A DNA stretch of 64,000 bases from Kitasatospora sp. MAP12-44. Lineage in GTDB: Bacteria > Actinomycetota > Actinomycetes > Streptomycetales > Streptomycetaceae. Shown piece after piece: positions 35,487 through 43,800 of the stretch; the first letter of the stretch is position 1; each line of letters opens with the position of its first letter. The notes under the pieces were generated by a model. It was not told where the DNA came from, made no database searches, and saw nothing but the letters and a program-made list of their open reading frames with translations. The stretch lies in assembly GCF_029892095.1 (NCBI RefSeq), contig NZ_JARZAE010000004.1:744001-808000 (forward strand), written 5' to 3'. The translations under genes and the position numbers were made by a program.

Positions 35487-36392
35487 TTATCGCCTTCGGC
35501 CGGTAACTGCGCCCGCCAGGCGCAGGCTTGGCGGGTGCGCCGTCAGGGCTGGTCCTGAGATGCCCGCGGCGAGGTCGCGGCGCCGGGTGCCGATGGTGTC
35601 GGGGTCCCAGCCCGGGTGTGGGAGGGAGGCCAGGAGCAGGCGGGTGTACGGGTCGCCGGGCGCGGTGAGCAGCTCCTCGACCGGGCGGTGCTCCACGGTC
35701 CGCCCCCGGTACATCACCAGTGCCTCGTCGCAGACGTAGCGCACCACCGCCAGGTCGTGGCTGACGAAGACCAGGCCGATGCCGGTGTCGCGGCGGATGT
35801 CGCAGAGCACGTTGAGGACTTGTGCCTGCACCGAGACGTCGAGGGCCGAGACCGCCTCGTCCAGCACCAGGACGGCCGGGTCGACGGCCAACGCCCGTGC
35901 GATCGCCGCCCGTTGGCGCTGTCCGCCGGAGAGGTCGCGGGGCAGCGCGGCCGCTTCGCGCTCGCCCAGGCCGACCTGGGCGAGCAGTTCGCGGACCCGG
36001 GCGGCCCGGGCCGGGCGGTCGGAGCAGCCGTGCAGGCGCAGCACGTCGTCCAGGGTCGCGCCGATGGCGATCCGGGCGTCCAGTGAGAGGTAGGGGTCCT
36101 GGAAGACGATCTGCACGGCCTTGGCGCGGGCCAGCCGCGCCGCTCGTCCCCGGGCCCGCGCGGCGAGCGGGGCGCCCTGCACCAGGATCTCGCCCTGGTC
36201 GGGGCGTTCCAGGCCGACCAGCATCCGCGCGGTGGTGGTCTTGCCCGAGCCGGACTCGCCGACCACCCCGATCGCTCCCCCGGCGTACAGCGCGAAGGAC
36301 AGGTTGTCGACGGCGACCAGCGGGGAGCCGCCGGTCGGGTAGGTCTTGCGCAGGCCGACGGCTTGCAGCAGCGGTACGGGTTCGGCGCTCAA
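35487..36392 (-). CDS. peptide ABC transporter ATPase, OppF/DppF type
   Basis: A 301-aa ATPase of a dipeptide/oligopeptide/nickel-type importer. Walker A GESGSGKTTTA (about 40-50), signature LSGGQRQRAAIARAL (about 144-158), Walker B VLVLDEAVSALD (about 164-175), and H-loop VSHDLAVV. It is the last gene of the oppABCDF-like operon; its ATG overlaps the OppD stop by four bases. The C-terminus lacks the oligopeptide-transporter Cys motif that is typical of OppF. Confidence 0.92.
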   Translation of the reverse strand: MSAEPVPLLQAVGLRKTYPTGGSPLVAVDNLSFALYAGGAIGVVGESGSGKTTTARMLVGLERPDQGEILVQGAPLAARARGRAARLARAKAVQIVFQDPYLSLDARIAIGATLDDVLRLHGCSDRPARAARVRELLAQVGLGEREAAALPRDLSGGQRQRAAIARALAVDPAVLVLDEAVSALDVSVQAQVLNVLCDIRRDTGIGLVFVSHDLAVVRYVCDEALVMYRGRTVEHRPVEELLTAPGDPYTRLLLASLPHPGWDPDTIGTRRRDLAAGISGPALTAHPPSLRLAGAVTGRRR

Positions 36393-37465
36393 CTGACCTG
36401 CTCCTTAGGTGTGATGGCCGCTTCGGCAGCCAGTGCATCGGTCAGTGCATCGGTCAGTTCCTCGGCCAGGTGGCAGGCCACCAGGCCCGGGCCGGGCACG
36501 GCCGGGACGAGCGGCGGCGGCGTCCGGTCGCAGAGCCCGGGGCGGGCGAAGCGGCAGCGGGGTGCGAAGCCGCAGCCGGGAGCGCTCTCCAGCAAGCCCA
36601 TCGGCGCGCCGGGGATCGGCCGCAGCCGCTCCCGGGCGCCGTGCAACGGCGGGGACGAGCCGAGCAGGCCGGCGCTGTACGGGTGGCGGGGTGCGGCGAG
36701 CAGGTCGGCGGCGGTGGCGGTCTCCACGATCCGGCCCGCGTACATCACGTAGATCCGGTCGCAGCAGGCGGCGGCGAGGTCGAGGTCGTGGGTGATCAGC
36801 AGCAGGCCCAGGCCGCGCTCGCGTTGCAGCCCGCGCAGGATGGCCATGATCTCGGCCTGGGTGGTGACGTCCAGCGCGGTGGTCGGCTCGTCGCAGAGCA
36901 GCAGCCCCGGATCACTGGCGAGCGCTCCGGCGATCATCACGCGTTGCAGCATGCCGCCGGACAACTGGTGCGGGTACTGCCGCAGTTGGCGGCGCGGGTC
37001 AGGCAGGCCGACAGCGTCCAGCAGCTCGACGGCGCGCAGCTCGGCCGCCGCCCTGCCGCGGTCGCCGACCACGCGCAGCGCCTCGGTGAGGAACTCGCCG
37101 ACCCGGCGCACCGGGTTGATCCCGGCCCGCGGGTCCTGGAAGATCATCGCCGCCTTGCCGGTGCGCACCGCGCGCAGCGTCGCCGCGTCCGCGCCGATCA
37201 CCTCCAGGCCGTCGACGCGGACCTGCCCGCCGGTGCCGGCCCCGGCCGGGAGCAGGCCGAGGGCGGCGCGGGCGGTCACCGACTTGCCGGAGCCGGACTC
37301 GCCGACCAGGGCGACGGCCTCCCCGGCGGCGACGCTCAGGCTGACGCCGTCCAGGAGGGGCCGGGCCATCCCGGGCAGCGTGACGCTCAGCTCCTGGTAG
37401 GCGAGCAACAGCGGGTCGATCGGCGTGTCGATCGGCAGGTCGATCGGCGGGTCGATCGGCGGCAT
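36389..37465 (-). CDS. peptide ABC transporter ATPase, OppD/DppD type
   Basis: A 358-aa ATPase. Walker A GESGSGKS (about 54-61), signature LSGGMLQRVMIAGAL (about 167-181), Walker B LLLCDEPTTALD (about 188-199). The C-terminal Opp/Dpp motif with cysteines is present (CGFAPRCRFARPGLCDRTPP, about 307-326), a feature that binds an iron-sulfur cluster in some members. The N-terminus has a run of IDxP repeats (PPIDPPIDLPIDTPIDP), encoded by a short tandem repeat. Its start codon shares one base with the OppC stop (TGATG). Confidence 0.92.
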   Translation of the reverse strand: MPPIDPPIDLPIDTPIDPLLLAYQELSVTLPGMARPLLDGVSLSVAAGEAVALVGESGSGKSVTARAALGLLPAGAGTGGQVRVDGLEVIGADAATLRAVRTGKAAMIFQDPRAGINPVRRVGEFLTEALRVVGDRGRAAAELRAVELLDAVGLPDPRRQLRQYPHQLSGGMLQRVMIAGALASDPGLLLCDEPTTALDVTTQAEIMAILRGLQRERGLGLLLITHDLDLAAACCDRIYVMYAGRIVETATAADLLAAPRHPYSAGLLGSSPPLHGARERLRPIPGAPMGLLESAPGCGFAPRCRFARPGLCDRTPPPLVPAVPGPGLVACHLAEELTDALTDALAAEAAITPKEQVS

Positions 37466-38415
37466 CAGGACTCTCTCCTCGCGAGCCGGTCGCCGAGGTG
37501 CTCCCCGACGACGTTGAAGGCGACCACGACCAGCACGACGGCGACCGCCGGAACGATCGCGGACAGCGGCTGGCCCTGCAGCAGGGCCACCTGCCCCTGG
37601 TTGATCATCGCGCCCCAGTCCGGGGTGGGCGGCTGCACGCCGAGCCCCAGGAACGACAGCGCGGCCAGGTCGAGCAGCGCGTAGCCGAAGTTCACCGTCG
37701 ACTGGGCGAGCACGGTGGGCGTGATGGTGGGCAGCAGCCGGCGCAGTGCGATGAAGACCGCGGAGTGGCCCTGGACCCGGTAGGCGGCGATGTAGGGCCG
37801 CACCTTCTCCTGGGCGGTCAGGCCGCGCACCAGCCGCGCGGTGTACGGCAGGTAGGCCACCGCCATGGCGAGCACGGGCGCGGTCAGCCCCTTGCCGAAC
37901 AGCGCGACGGCCAGGATCGCCAGCAGCAGCGCCGGGAAGGCGAAGAGGATGTCCAGCACCCGGCCGATCACGGTGTCGACCCAGCCGCCGCGCCAGGCGG
38001 CGAACAGGCCGACCGCGATGCCGAGGACGGTGGAGAAGATCACCACGGCCAGCGGTCCGACCAGGCTGGTGCGGGTGCCCTCGATCAGCGCCGAGAGGGT
38101 GTCGTGGCCGCCGTTGTCGGTACCGAGCCAGTGGCCGGCGCCGGGTCCGACCAGCGTGTTGCCCAGGTCGCCGTAGGTCGGGTCCTGCGGAGCGAGCCAG
38201 GGCGCGAGCAGCGCCACCAGGACGAACCCGGCCAGCACCAGCACGCAGAGCCGCACCAGCCGGCCGCCGCCGACCCGGCGCAGCCAGGCCAGCGGACCGC
38301 GGCCGCGCCGCCGCGCCGGGCGCGCGCCCATCGAAGCAGCGCTCGCCGAACCAACGTCCGTCGAACCAGCATCCGTAGAAGCAGCGTCCGTCAAACCAGC
38401 GTCCGTGGCGCTCAT
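37465..38415 (-). CDS. peptide ABC transporter permease, OppC/DppC type
   Basis: A 316-aa membrane permease. The first helix is at about 50-72 after a Ser/Thr/Ala/Asp-rich leader. The NADP-type leader HWLGTDNGGHDTLSALIEGTRTSL and the EAA-like loop AAYRVQGHSAVFIALRRLLP are typical of DppC. ATG 38415 has GGAGGA upstream and overlaps the OppB stop (ATGA). The 26-residue leader is built from a degenerate five-residue repeat (TDAGS type) encoded by 15-bp units, and is probably not part of the fold. Confidence 0.9.
   Translation of the reverse strand: MSATDAGLTDAASTDAGSTDVGSASAASMGARPARRRGRGPLAWLRRVGGGRLVRLCVLVLAGFVLVALLAPWLAPQDPTYGDLGNTLVGPGAGHWLGTDNGGHDTLSALIEGTRTSLVGPLAVVIFSTVLGIAVGLFAAWRGGWVDTVIGRVLDILFAFPALLLAILAVALFGKGLTAPVLAMAVAYLPYTARLVRGLTAQEKVRPYIAAYRVQGHSAVFIALRRLLPTITPTVLAQSTVNFGYALLDLAALSFLGLGVQPPTPDWGAMINQGQVALLQGQPLSAIVPAVAVVLVVVAFNVVGEHLGDRLARRES
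38333..38407. repeat. 15-bp imperfect tandem repeat in oppC leader
   Basis: Five units of GAACCAGCGTCCGTC type, encoding the TDAGS-like N-terminal repeat of the OppC-type permease. Confidence 0.8.
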
Positions 38416-39440
38416 CGGGCTCCTCCTGCCGTGCGCACGCGCGGGTCGATCAGCGGATACACCAGGTCCACCAGGGTGTTGACGACGACGAAGGCGGCGA
38501 CCACCAGCAGCACGATCGCCTGGACCACCTGGAAGTCCAGCTCGTCCACGCACTGCACCAGGAGCGATCCCACCCCGGACATCCCGAACGCGGTCTCGAC
38601 GATCGCGGTGCTCACCAGCATCCCCGAGATCAGCAGCCCGCAGACCGTGGTGATCGGGCCCAGCGCGTTGCGCAGGACATGGCGCCGGATCACCGTGGGC
38701 CGCGGCACGCCCCGGCTCAGCGCCACCTCGACGTGCTCGCGCCGCAGTTCGTCGAGCATCGCCGAGCGGGTCACCCGGGTGACCAGCGCCATGAAGGTCA
38801 CCGAGAGCGCGATCGCCGGCAGCACGACGTGGTGCAGCCGGTCCAGCACCCCGGCGCCATTGCCGATGGTGGGGAACCAGCCCAGCCGCACCCCGAACAC
38901 CGAGCGCAGCATGATCGCGGCGACGAACGAGGGCACCGCCGCCCCGACCGTGACCAGTAGCAGCACCGCGGAGCCGGTCCGGGTGCCGTTGCGCAGCGCG
39001 CCCACGATCCCGGCGCCGATCCCCACCACGGCGATCATCAGCGTCGACACCCCGACCAGCAGCAGGGTGGCCGGCAGACGCGACCAGAGCACCTCCCAGA
39101 CGCTCTGGTGGAAGAGGTAGGAGCGCCCGAAGTCGCCGTGCAGCACGCCGTCCAGCCAGTGCCAGTAGCGCACCGGGAACGGGTCGTCGAAGCCGTACTG
39201 GTGGCGGATCGCGGCGAGTTCCTGCGGGCTGGGGCTGCGCCCGCGCACCAGGAAGCTCGCCGGGTCGCCGGGCGCCAGGTAGAGCGAGGAGAACACCAGG
39301 AAGGAGGTGACCAGCAGGGTCGCCGCCATGCCCAGCAGTCTGCGCACCGCCGACCCGGCGACCGAGGCCAGCCGCGCGGTGACGGCGCGGGCCGTCACGG
39401 CGTTGGCCGCCGCCGCGGGGGCCGTCACGTCGGCGGTCAT
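38412..39440 (-). CDS. peptide ABC transporter permease, OppB/DppB type
   Basis: A 342-aa membrane permease with six helices. Family features are the N-terminal helix plus FLVFSSLYLAPGDPASFLVRG, the periplasmic stretch QYGFDDPFPVRYWHWLDGVLHGDFGRS (in two parts), and the EAA loop VALSRGVPRPTVIRRHVLRNAL. ATG at 39440 overlaps the stop of the binding-protein gene by four bases, so the operon is tightly coupled. Confidence 0.92.
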   Translation of the reverse strand: MTADVTAPAAAANAVTARAVTARLASVAGSAVRRLLGMAATLLVTSFLVFSSLYLAPGDPASFLVRGRSPSPQELAAIRHQYGFDDPFPVRYWHWLDGVLHGDFGRSYLFHQSVWEVLWSRLPATLLLVGVSTLMIAVVGIGAGIVGALRNGTRTGSAVLLLVTVGAAVPSFVAAIMLRSVFGVRLGWFPTIGNGAGVLDRLHHVVLPAIALSVTFMALVTRVTRSAMLDELRREHVEVALSRGVPRPTVIRRHVLRNALGPITTVCGLLISGMLVSTAIVETAFGMSGVGSLLVQCVDELDFQVVQAIVLLVVAAFVVVNTLVDLVYPLIDPRVRTAGGAR

Positions 39441-41083
39441 CCCTTGGCCCCGATCTCGGCGGCCCACGGGTAGTAGAGGTAGGCGATGGACGGCCGGACG
39501 CCGGTGATCCGCTTGCCGAGGAAGACGCTGACCGGCTCGGTGTAGAGCGGCAGCCAAGGCAGCTGCGTCATGGCGGTCTGCTGGGCCTGCTCGGTGGCCG
39601 CGGCGTGCGCGGCCGGGTCGTAGGCACCGACGGCCTGGTTGACGGCCGCGTCGAACTGCGGGTTCGACCAGCCGCCGTAGTTGCTGAACGCCCCGGTCTG
39701 CAGCCCGGCGTACATGTCCAGCGGGTCGGTGATCGAGGTGTACCAGAAGGTGAGGAAGAGGTCGATGCCCTGGCGGGCGGCCGGGTCGGTGAACAGGGCC
39801 GTGTACTTGTCCGCGGAGATGGTGTCGATCTCCGGCTTGAGGCCGATCGCGGTGGCGGCCTGGGCGACGGCCTGGGTGATGATCGTGGTCTGCGAGTCCA
39901 GCGGGCTGGTCGCGATCACGATCTTCTGACCGGCCACCCCGGCCTGCGCGGCCAGCGCCTTGGCCTTGGCGGGGTCGTAGGGGTAGGCGGGCAGCGCCTT
40001 GAGCGCGTCGGCGGCTGCGGTGCCCGGCGCGCCGCTCCAGTTGTTGGCGGTCACCAGCGAGTTCGCCACCTCGCCCACCCCGCCGGCGCCGGCCTTGACG
40101 ATGCCCTTGCGGTCGATGGCCATCAGCAGTGCCTGGCGCACCCGGACGTCGCCGAGCGGGCCCTTGAGGTTGTTGACCACCTCGTCGGAGACCGTGGTGT
40201 TCTGGCCGAAGTAGAGCGTGCCGGCCGGGCTGGAGCGCAACTGCCCGTACGCGTCGGGCGGCACCATCCAGCCGCCGTCCACCTCGCCGGTGCGGAAGGC
40301 GTTGACCCGGGTGGTCGGGTCGGAGAGGAAGACGAACTTCACCTGGGCGGCCTTGGCCTTGAGCTGCGGGTCCCAGTAGTCGTCGAAGCGCTTGAGCACC
40401 AGCGACTGGCCCGAGGTCCAGGAGGAGAACGCGAACGGACCGGTGCAGTTCACCCCGTCCGCCGGATTGCCGTAGTTCTTGCCGTCCTTGGCCAGGGTGG
40501 CGGCGGACTCGACGGTGCCGGGGCTGGCGGCCATGTACTTGTTGAAGGTGGAATCAGGGGTGTTGAGCGTGACGGTGACCTGCAGCGGGCCGGTCTTGTC
40601 GACCGACTTCACATTGCGGTACGGGGAGGTCCAGTCGCCCGCCACCGCCGGGTCCAGGTTGCGGCGCAGCGAGGCCACCACGTCGTCGGCGGTGAGCACC
40701 GTGCCGTCGTGGAAGTGCACGCCGGGGCGGATCTGGTAGACCCAGCTGGTGGGCGTCGGGTTGCTGTACGAGGTGGCCAGACTCGGGGAGGTGGTGAGGT
40801 CCGGGTTCCAACGCAGCAGGCTCTCGCAGACGTTGGCGAGGATCTGGTTCGGCGGGAAGTCGAAGGAGTAGGCGTAGTCGATCGAGGTCGGCTCGCCGAA
40901 GAGCGACCAGGTGAACGAGTCGATCGGGCCGGCGGCGGCGGGGGTGGCGTCCGTCAGCTGGTACGCGGCGCCGGCGGCCGGGTGGGCGGTGCCGGCGCAC
41001 GCGCTGGTGGCGAGGACGGCGGCGGCCAGCGCGCCGGCTGCCAGGGTGCGACGGGTACGCGGGACGGGTCTTGACTTCGTCAT
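39437..41083 (-). CDS. peptide/amine ABC transporter substrate-binding lipoprotein (SBP family 5)
   Basis: A 548-aa extracytoplasmic binding protein (OppA/DppA family 5). Signal peptide with lipobox LATSACAG (Cys about 29). Family features: ILANVCESLLRWNPDLTTSPSLA (split), FHDGTVLTADDVVASLRR (about 123-140), and VRQALLMAIDRKGIV (about 310-324). It is Tat- or Sec-exported (PRTRRTLAAG). The ligand class of family 5 ranges from peptides to nickel, opines and agmatine-like amines. It lies 47 bases downstream of the amidohydrolase gene and heads the transport part of the operon. Confidence 0.92.
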   Translation of the reverse strand: MTKSRPVPRTRRTLAAGALAAAVLATSACAGTAHPAAGAAYQLTDATPAAAGPIDSFTWSLFGEPTSIDYAYSFDFPPNQILANVCESLLRWNPDLTTSPSLATSYSNPTPTSWVYQIRPGVHFHDGTVLTADDVVASLRRNLDPAVAGDWTSPYRNVKSVDKTGPLQVTVTLNTPDSTFNKYMAASPGTVESAATLAKDGKNYGNPADGVNCTGPFAFSSWTSGQSLVLKRFDDYWDPQLKAKAAQVKFVFLSDPTTRVNAFRTGEVDGGWMVPPDAYGQLRSSPAGTLYFGQNTTVSDEVVNNLKGPLGDVRVRQALLMAIDRKGIVKAGAGGVGEVANSLVTANNWSGAPGTAAADALKALPAYPYDPAKAKALAAQAGVAGQKIVIATSPLDSQTTIITQAVAQAATAIGLKPEIDTISADKYTALFTDPAARQGIDLFLTFWYTSITDPLDMYAGLQTGAFSNYGGWSNPQFDAAVNQAVGAYDPAAHAAATEQAQQTAMTQLPWLPLYTEPVSVFLGKRITGVRPSIAYLYYPWAAEIGAKG

Positions 41084-41130
41084 GGAGACTCCTGGGGTGT
41101 CGCGAGCGGGCTGTCGCGGGTGGGGGGAGT

Positions 41131-42804
41131 TCAGAAGGCCGCGGTGTGGACCGCTTGCCCGTCGAGGTAGGTCCGGCGCACCCGGGTCAGGCCGATCTCC
41201 TCGGCCGGGTGCGCGAAGGGGTCGCGGTCCAGCACGACGAGGTCCGCGTACTTGCCCGCCTCGATGGTCCCGGTGACCTCGTCGAGGTGGTTCACCCAGG
41301 CGCTTCCGGCGGTGTACGCGGTGAGGGCCTCAGCGAGCGTCAGGGCCTGCTGCGGGTAGAACGGCTCGCGCGGCGGGTGGTCGTGGCGTCCGGCGTCCGG
41401 CACCGCCCGGTTGACCGCGACGTGGATGCCCCACAGCGGGTCGGGGCTGCTCACCGACCAGTCGCTGCCGGCCACCAGCCGGGCGCCGAGCCGCTGCAGA
41501 TCGCCGAACGGGTACTGCAGGGCCGAGCGTTCGGGGCCGAGGAAGGGGATCGTCAGCTCGTCCATCTGCGGCTCGTGCGCGGCCCACAGCGCCTGGATGT
41601 TCGCGGCGGCCCCCACCTGGGCGAACCGTGCGAGGTCGTCGGGGTGGACCACCTGCAGGTGCGCCAGGTGGTGGCGGTTGTCGCTGGGCCCGTTGGCCGC
41701 CAGCGCCGCGGCCAGCGCGTCCAGCGCCTCGCGGACGGCGCGGTCGCCCAGCGCGTGGAAGTGCACCTGGAAGCCCGCGCGGTCCAGCGCGCAGACCGCC
41801 TCGGTCAGCACCTCGGGACCGACGAAGGTGAGGCCGGAGTTGGCGGTGGGGCAGCCGCAGCGGTCCAGGTAGGGCTCCAGCATGCTCGCGGTGAAGTTCT
41901 CCGCGATGCCGTCCTGCATGATCTTCACCGAGGTCGCACGGAAGCGTCCCAGCTGTCCGCCCCGGCGGCGCTCCTCCAACTCGGGGAGCTGTTCCAGGCC
42001 GCGCTCGCGGTCCCACCAGAGCGCGCCGACCACCCGGGCCCGCAGCGAGCCGTCGGCGGCCGCGCGCCGGTAGACGTCGTAGTTGTCAGGGTTGCCGGGG
42101 AAGGCGCCGATCATGGCGTCCTGCCAGCTGGTCACCCCGAGTGAGAACAGGTGCTGCTGGGCGACGAGCAGACCGGCCAGTGCCTCGTCGGCGGTCGCGG
42201 GCGGGACATGGGCGGCGACCAGGTCCATGGCGCCCTCCTGGAGGGTGCCGATCGGGCTGCCGTCCGGTTCGCGCTCGATCCGGCCGTCCGCGGGGTCGGG
42301 GGTGTCCCGGCCCACGCCCGCCAGGCGCAGCGCGGCCGAGTTGACCCAGGCGCCGTGGCCGTCGCGGTTGGTGAGCAGCACGGGCCGGTCCGGCACGACC
42401 GCGTCCAGCATGGCCCGGGTGGGGACGCCGCCGGGGAAGACGTCCATCGACCAGCCGCCACCGCAGATCCACTCGGCCTCGGGGTGGGCGGCGGCGTAGT
42501 CGGCGACCGCGCTGAGGTAGCCCTCCAGCGAGTGCCGCGCGGACAGGTCGCAGCGCAGCATCTGGACGCCGGCCACCGCCGGATGGACGTGCGCGTCCTG
42601 GAACCCGGGGACCAGCAGCCCGCCCGCGAGGTCGACGATCTCGGTGTCGGCGCCGATCAGCGCCCGGATGTCCGCCTCGTCGGCGACGGCCAGGATCCGG
42701 CCGCCGCCGATCGCCACAGCGGCGTCGATCGGCGCCGCCGAGGTCGCGGTGAAGACCCGGCCCCCCAGGAAGACGGTGTCGGCGCGCTGCCCGGTATCTG
42801 CCAT
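41131..42804 (-). CDS. YtcJ-like amidohydrolase (amidohydrolase family 3)
   Basis: A 557-aa metal-dependent hydrolase of the YtcJ/NfdA group. The N-terminal metal motif is QDAHVHP (about 66-72). The central VKIMQDGIAENFTA holds the residue equivalent to the metal-bridging Lys, then HFHALGDRAVREALDA and LAHLQVVHPDD give further ligand histidines, and VAGSDWSVSSPDPLWG gives the catalytic Asp. The family hydrolyses N-acyl or cyclic amides. First gene of the operon, with a promoter whose -35 lies in the TetR palindrome. ATG 42804 has GGAGG upstream. It probably hydrolyses the substrate brought in by the downstream transporter. Confidence 0.88.
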   Translation of the reverse strand: MADTGQRADTVFLGGRVFTATSAAPIDAAVAIGGGRILAVADEADIRALIGADTEIVDLAGGLLVPGFQDAHVHPAVAGVQMLRCDLSARHSLEGYLSAVADYAAAHPEAEWICGGGWSMDVFPGGVPTRAMLDAVVPDRPVLLTNRDGHGAWVNSAALRLAGVGRDTPDPADGRIEREPDGSPIGTLQEGAMDLVAAHVPPATADEALAGLLVAQQHLFSLGVTSWQDAMIGAFPGNPDNYDVYRRAAADGSLRARVVGALWWDRERGLEQLPELEERRRGGQLGRFRATSVKIMQDGIAENFTASMLEPYLDRCGCPTANSGLTFVGPEVLTEAVCALDRAGFQVHFHALGDRAVREALDALAAALAANGPSDNRHHLAHLQVVHPDDLARFAQVGAAANIQALWAAHEPQMDELTIPFLGPERSALQYPFGDLQRLGARLVAGSDWSVSSPDPLWGIHVAVNRAVPDAGRHDHPPREPFYPQQALTLAEALTAYTAGSAWVNHLDEVTGTIEAGKYADLVVLDRDPFAHPAEEIGLTRVRRTYLDGQAVHTAAF

Positions 42805-42858
42805 CAACGGTTCCTCCAGCTCGGCGGACTCAGCCCGCACGGCGTGTTGTTGAGGAGG

Positions 42859-42887
42859 AGTGAACGGCAGCGCAACAGCGTTGTCAA
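42859..42887 (-). promoter_or_regulatory. promoter of amidohydrolase-opp operon
   Basis: Reading leftward: TTGACA (42887-42882), 17-base spacer, TTCACT (42864-42859). The -35 box lies in the middle of the palindrome at 42870-42898. The start codon follows about 50 bases after the expected start site. Confidence 0.65.
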
Positions 42888-42898
42888 CACTGTTGCGC
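42870..42898. promoter_or_regulatory. TetR operator, site 1
   Basis: Perfect 9-bp arms GCGCAACAG and CTGTTGCGC around an 11-base centre that itself contains GTTG-T-CAAC. It lies between the divergent amidohydrolase and TetR genes and overlaps the -35 boxes of both. Confidence 0.8.
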
Positions 42899-42923
42899 AA
42901 CCTTGGTCCCGCATCGATAGAAT
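42893..42923 (+). promoter_or_regulatory. TetR gene promoter, near-leaderless
   Basis: A canonical -10 TAGAAT at 42918-42923 with a weak -35 TTGCGC at 42893-42898 inside the operator arm (19-base spacer). The expected start site falls at or next to the ATG at 42932, and no ribosome site is present, suggesting a leaderless transcript. Confidence 0.55.
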
Positions 42924-42931
42924 GAAGCACC

Positions 42932-43639
42932 ATGTCGAACGCATCCGTAACACCCGCCCGCAGCAAGCGCGTCGGCGCCCAACTGACACCCGAGGCGATC
43001 ATCGAGGCGAGCCTGCGCATCGCCGCCCGCGGCAGCGCCGACGCCTTCACGGTCCGCCGCCTCGGCGAGGAACTGGGCGCCGATCCGACCGCCGTCTACC
43101 GGCACTTCCGCGACAAGGACGAGCTGCTGCTCTCCGTCGCGGACCGCACGCTCGGCGAGGTGCTCGACAGCATCCCCGACGGCCTGGGCTGGCAGGACCG
43201 GCTGCGCGCACTGGCCGCCGGATCGCTGGCCGTCGCGCTCAAGTACCCCGCCGTCAGCTCGATCATGGCCAGCCGGACCACCAGGCGCGGCAACGAGTTC
43301 CGGATCGTCGAGCTGATCCTGGGCGCGGTCATGGAGGCCGGCCTGGACGGCGCCGACGCGGCCGTCCACTACCGGATGGTCGGCGACTCGCTGCTCGCCT
43401 ACGTCGGCCAGCGGGCCGCCTACCTGCTCTTCGATCCGGAGGTCCGGGCGGCCGACGAGTCCTCGTGGAGTCGCGAGTACCGGCTGGTCGACGCCCAGGG
43501 GTTCCCGAACATCACCCGCCTGGGCCAGGAGTTGGCCGAGGTGACGCACGACCAGATCTTCCAGGCCAGGGTGGAGGCGCTGATCACCGCGATCGAGCGG
43601 CGGGCCGAGGCCGTACGGGGAGCCGGTCGCGAGACCTGA
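42932..43639 (+). CDS. TetR-family repressor of the amidohydrolase/oxidase regulon
   Basis: A 235-aa regulator. The HTH (about 20-65) reads IIEASLRIAARGSADAFTVRRLGEELGADPTAVYRHFRDKDEL in sequence. This is the TetR/AcrR type with TetR-C-like long helical ligand domain (about 80-215). It is divergent from the amidohydrolase-opp operon. Matching palindromes before its own gene, that operon and the downstream amine-oxidase gene make it the probable common repressor. The likely inducer is the transported substrate or a product. Confidence 0.9.
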   Translation: MSNASVTPARSKRVGAQLTPEAIIEASLRIAARGSADAFTVRRLGEELGADPTAVYRHFRDKDELLLSVADRTLGEVLDSIPDGLGWQDRLRALAAGSLAVALKYPAVSSIMASRTTRRGNEFRIVELILGAVMEAGLDGADAAVHYRMVGDSLLAYVGQRAAYLLFDPEVRAADESSWSREYRLVDAQGFPNITRLGQELAEVTHDQIFQARVEALITAIERRAEAVRGAGRET

Positions 43640-43686
43640 CGCCACGTCAGCTGGCGAGATGTCTTTTCGCGGGTTTTCGCGGCTTG

Positions 43687-43715
43687 GCGCAACAGTGTTG
43701 ACAACACCGCTGCGC
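43687..43715. promoter_or_regulatory. TetR operator, site 2
   Basis: The first 19 bases (GCGCAACAGTGTTGACAAC) are identical to site 1 read on the other strand. The right arm, CCGCTGCGC, matches the perfect arm at seven of nine positions. It overlaps the -35 box of the amine-oxidase promoter. Confidence 0.75.
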
Positions 43716-43727
43716 CAGCGCTTCACT
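43698..43727 (+). promoter_or_regulatory. promoter of flavin amine oxidase gene
   Basis: TTGACA (43698-43703), 18-base spacer, TTCACT (43722-43727). Both boxes match those of the amidohydrolase promoter. The -35 is inside operator site 2. Confidence 0.6.
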
Positions 43728-43800
43728 CCCCTGCAACGCCGCAGTGCGCCGGCCCCCACCGGCGACCACCAGCGGCCACCAGCCCGAGAAGAGGCCCCAC

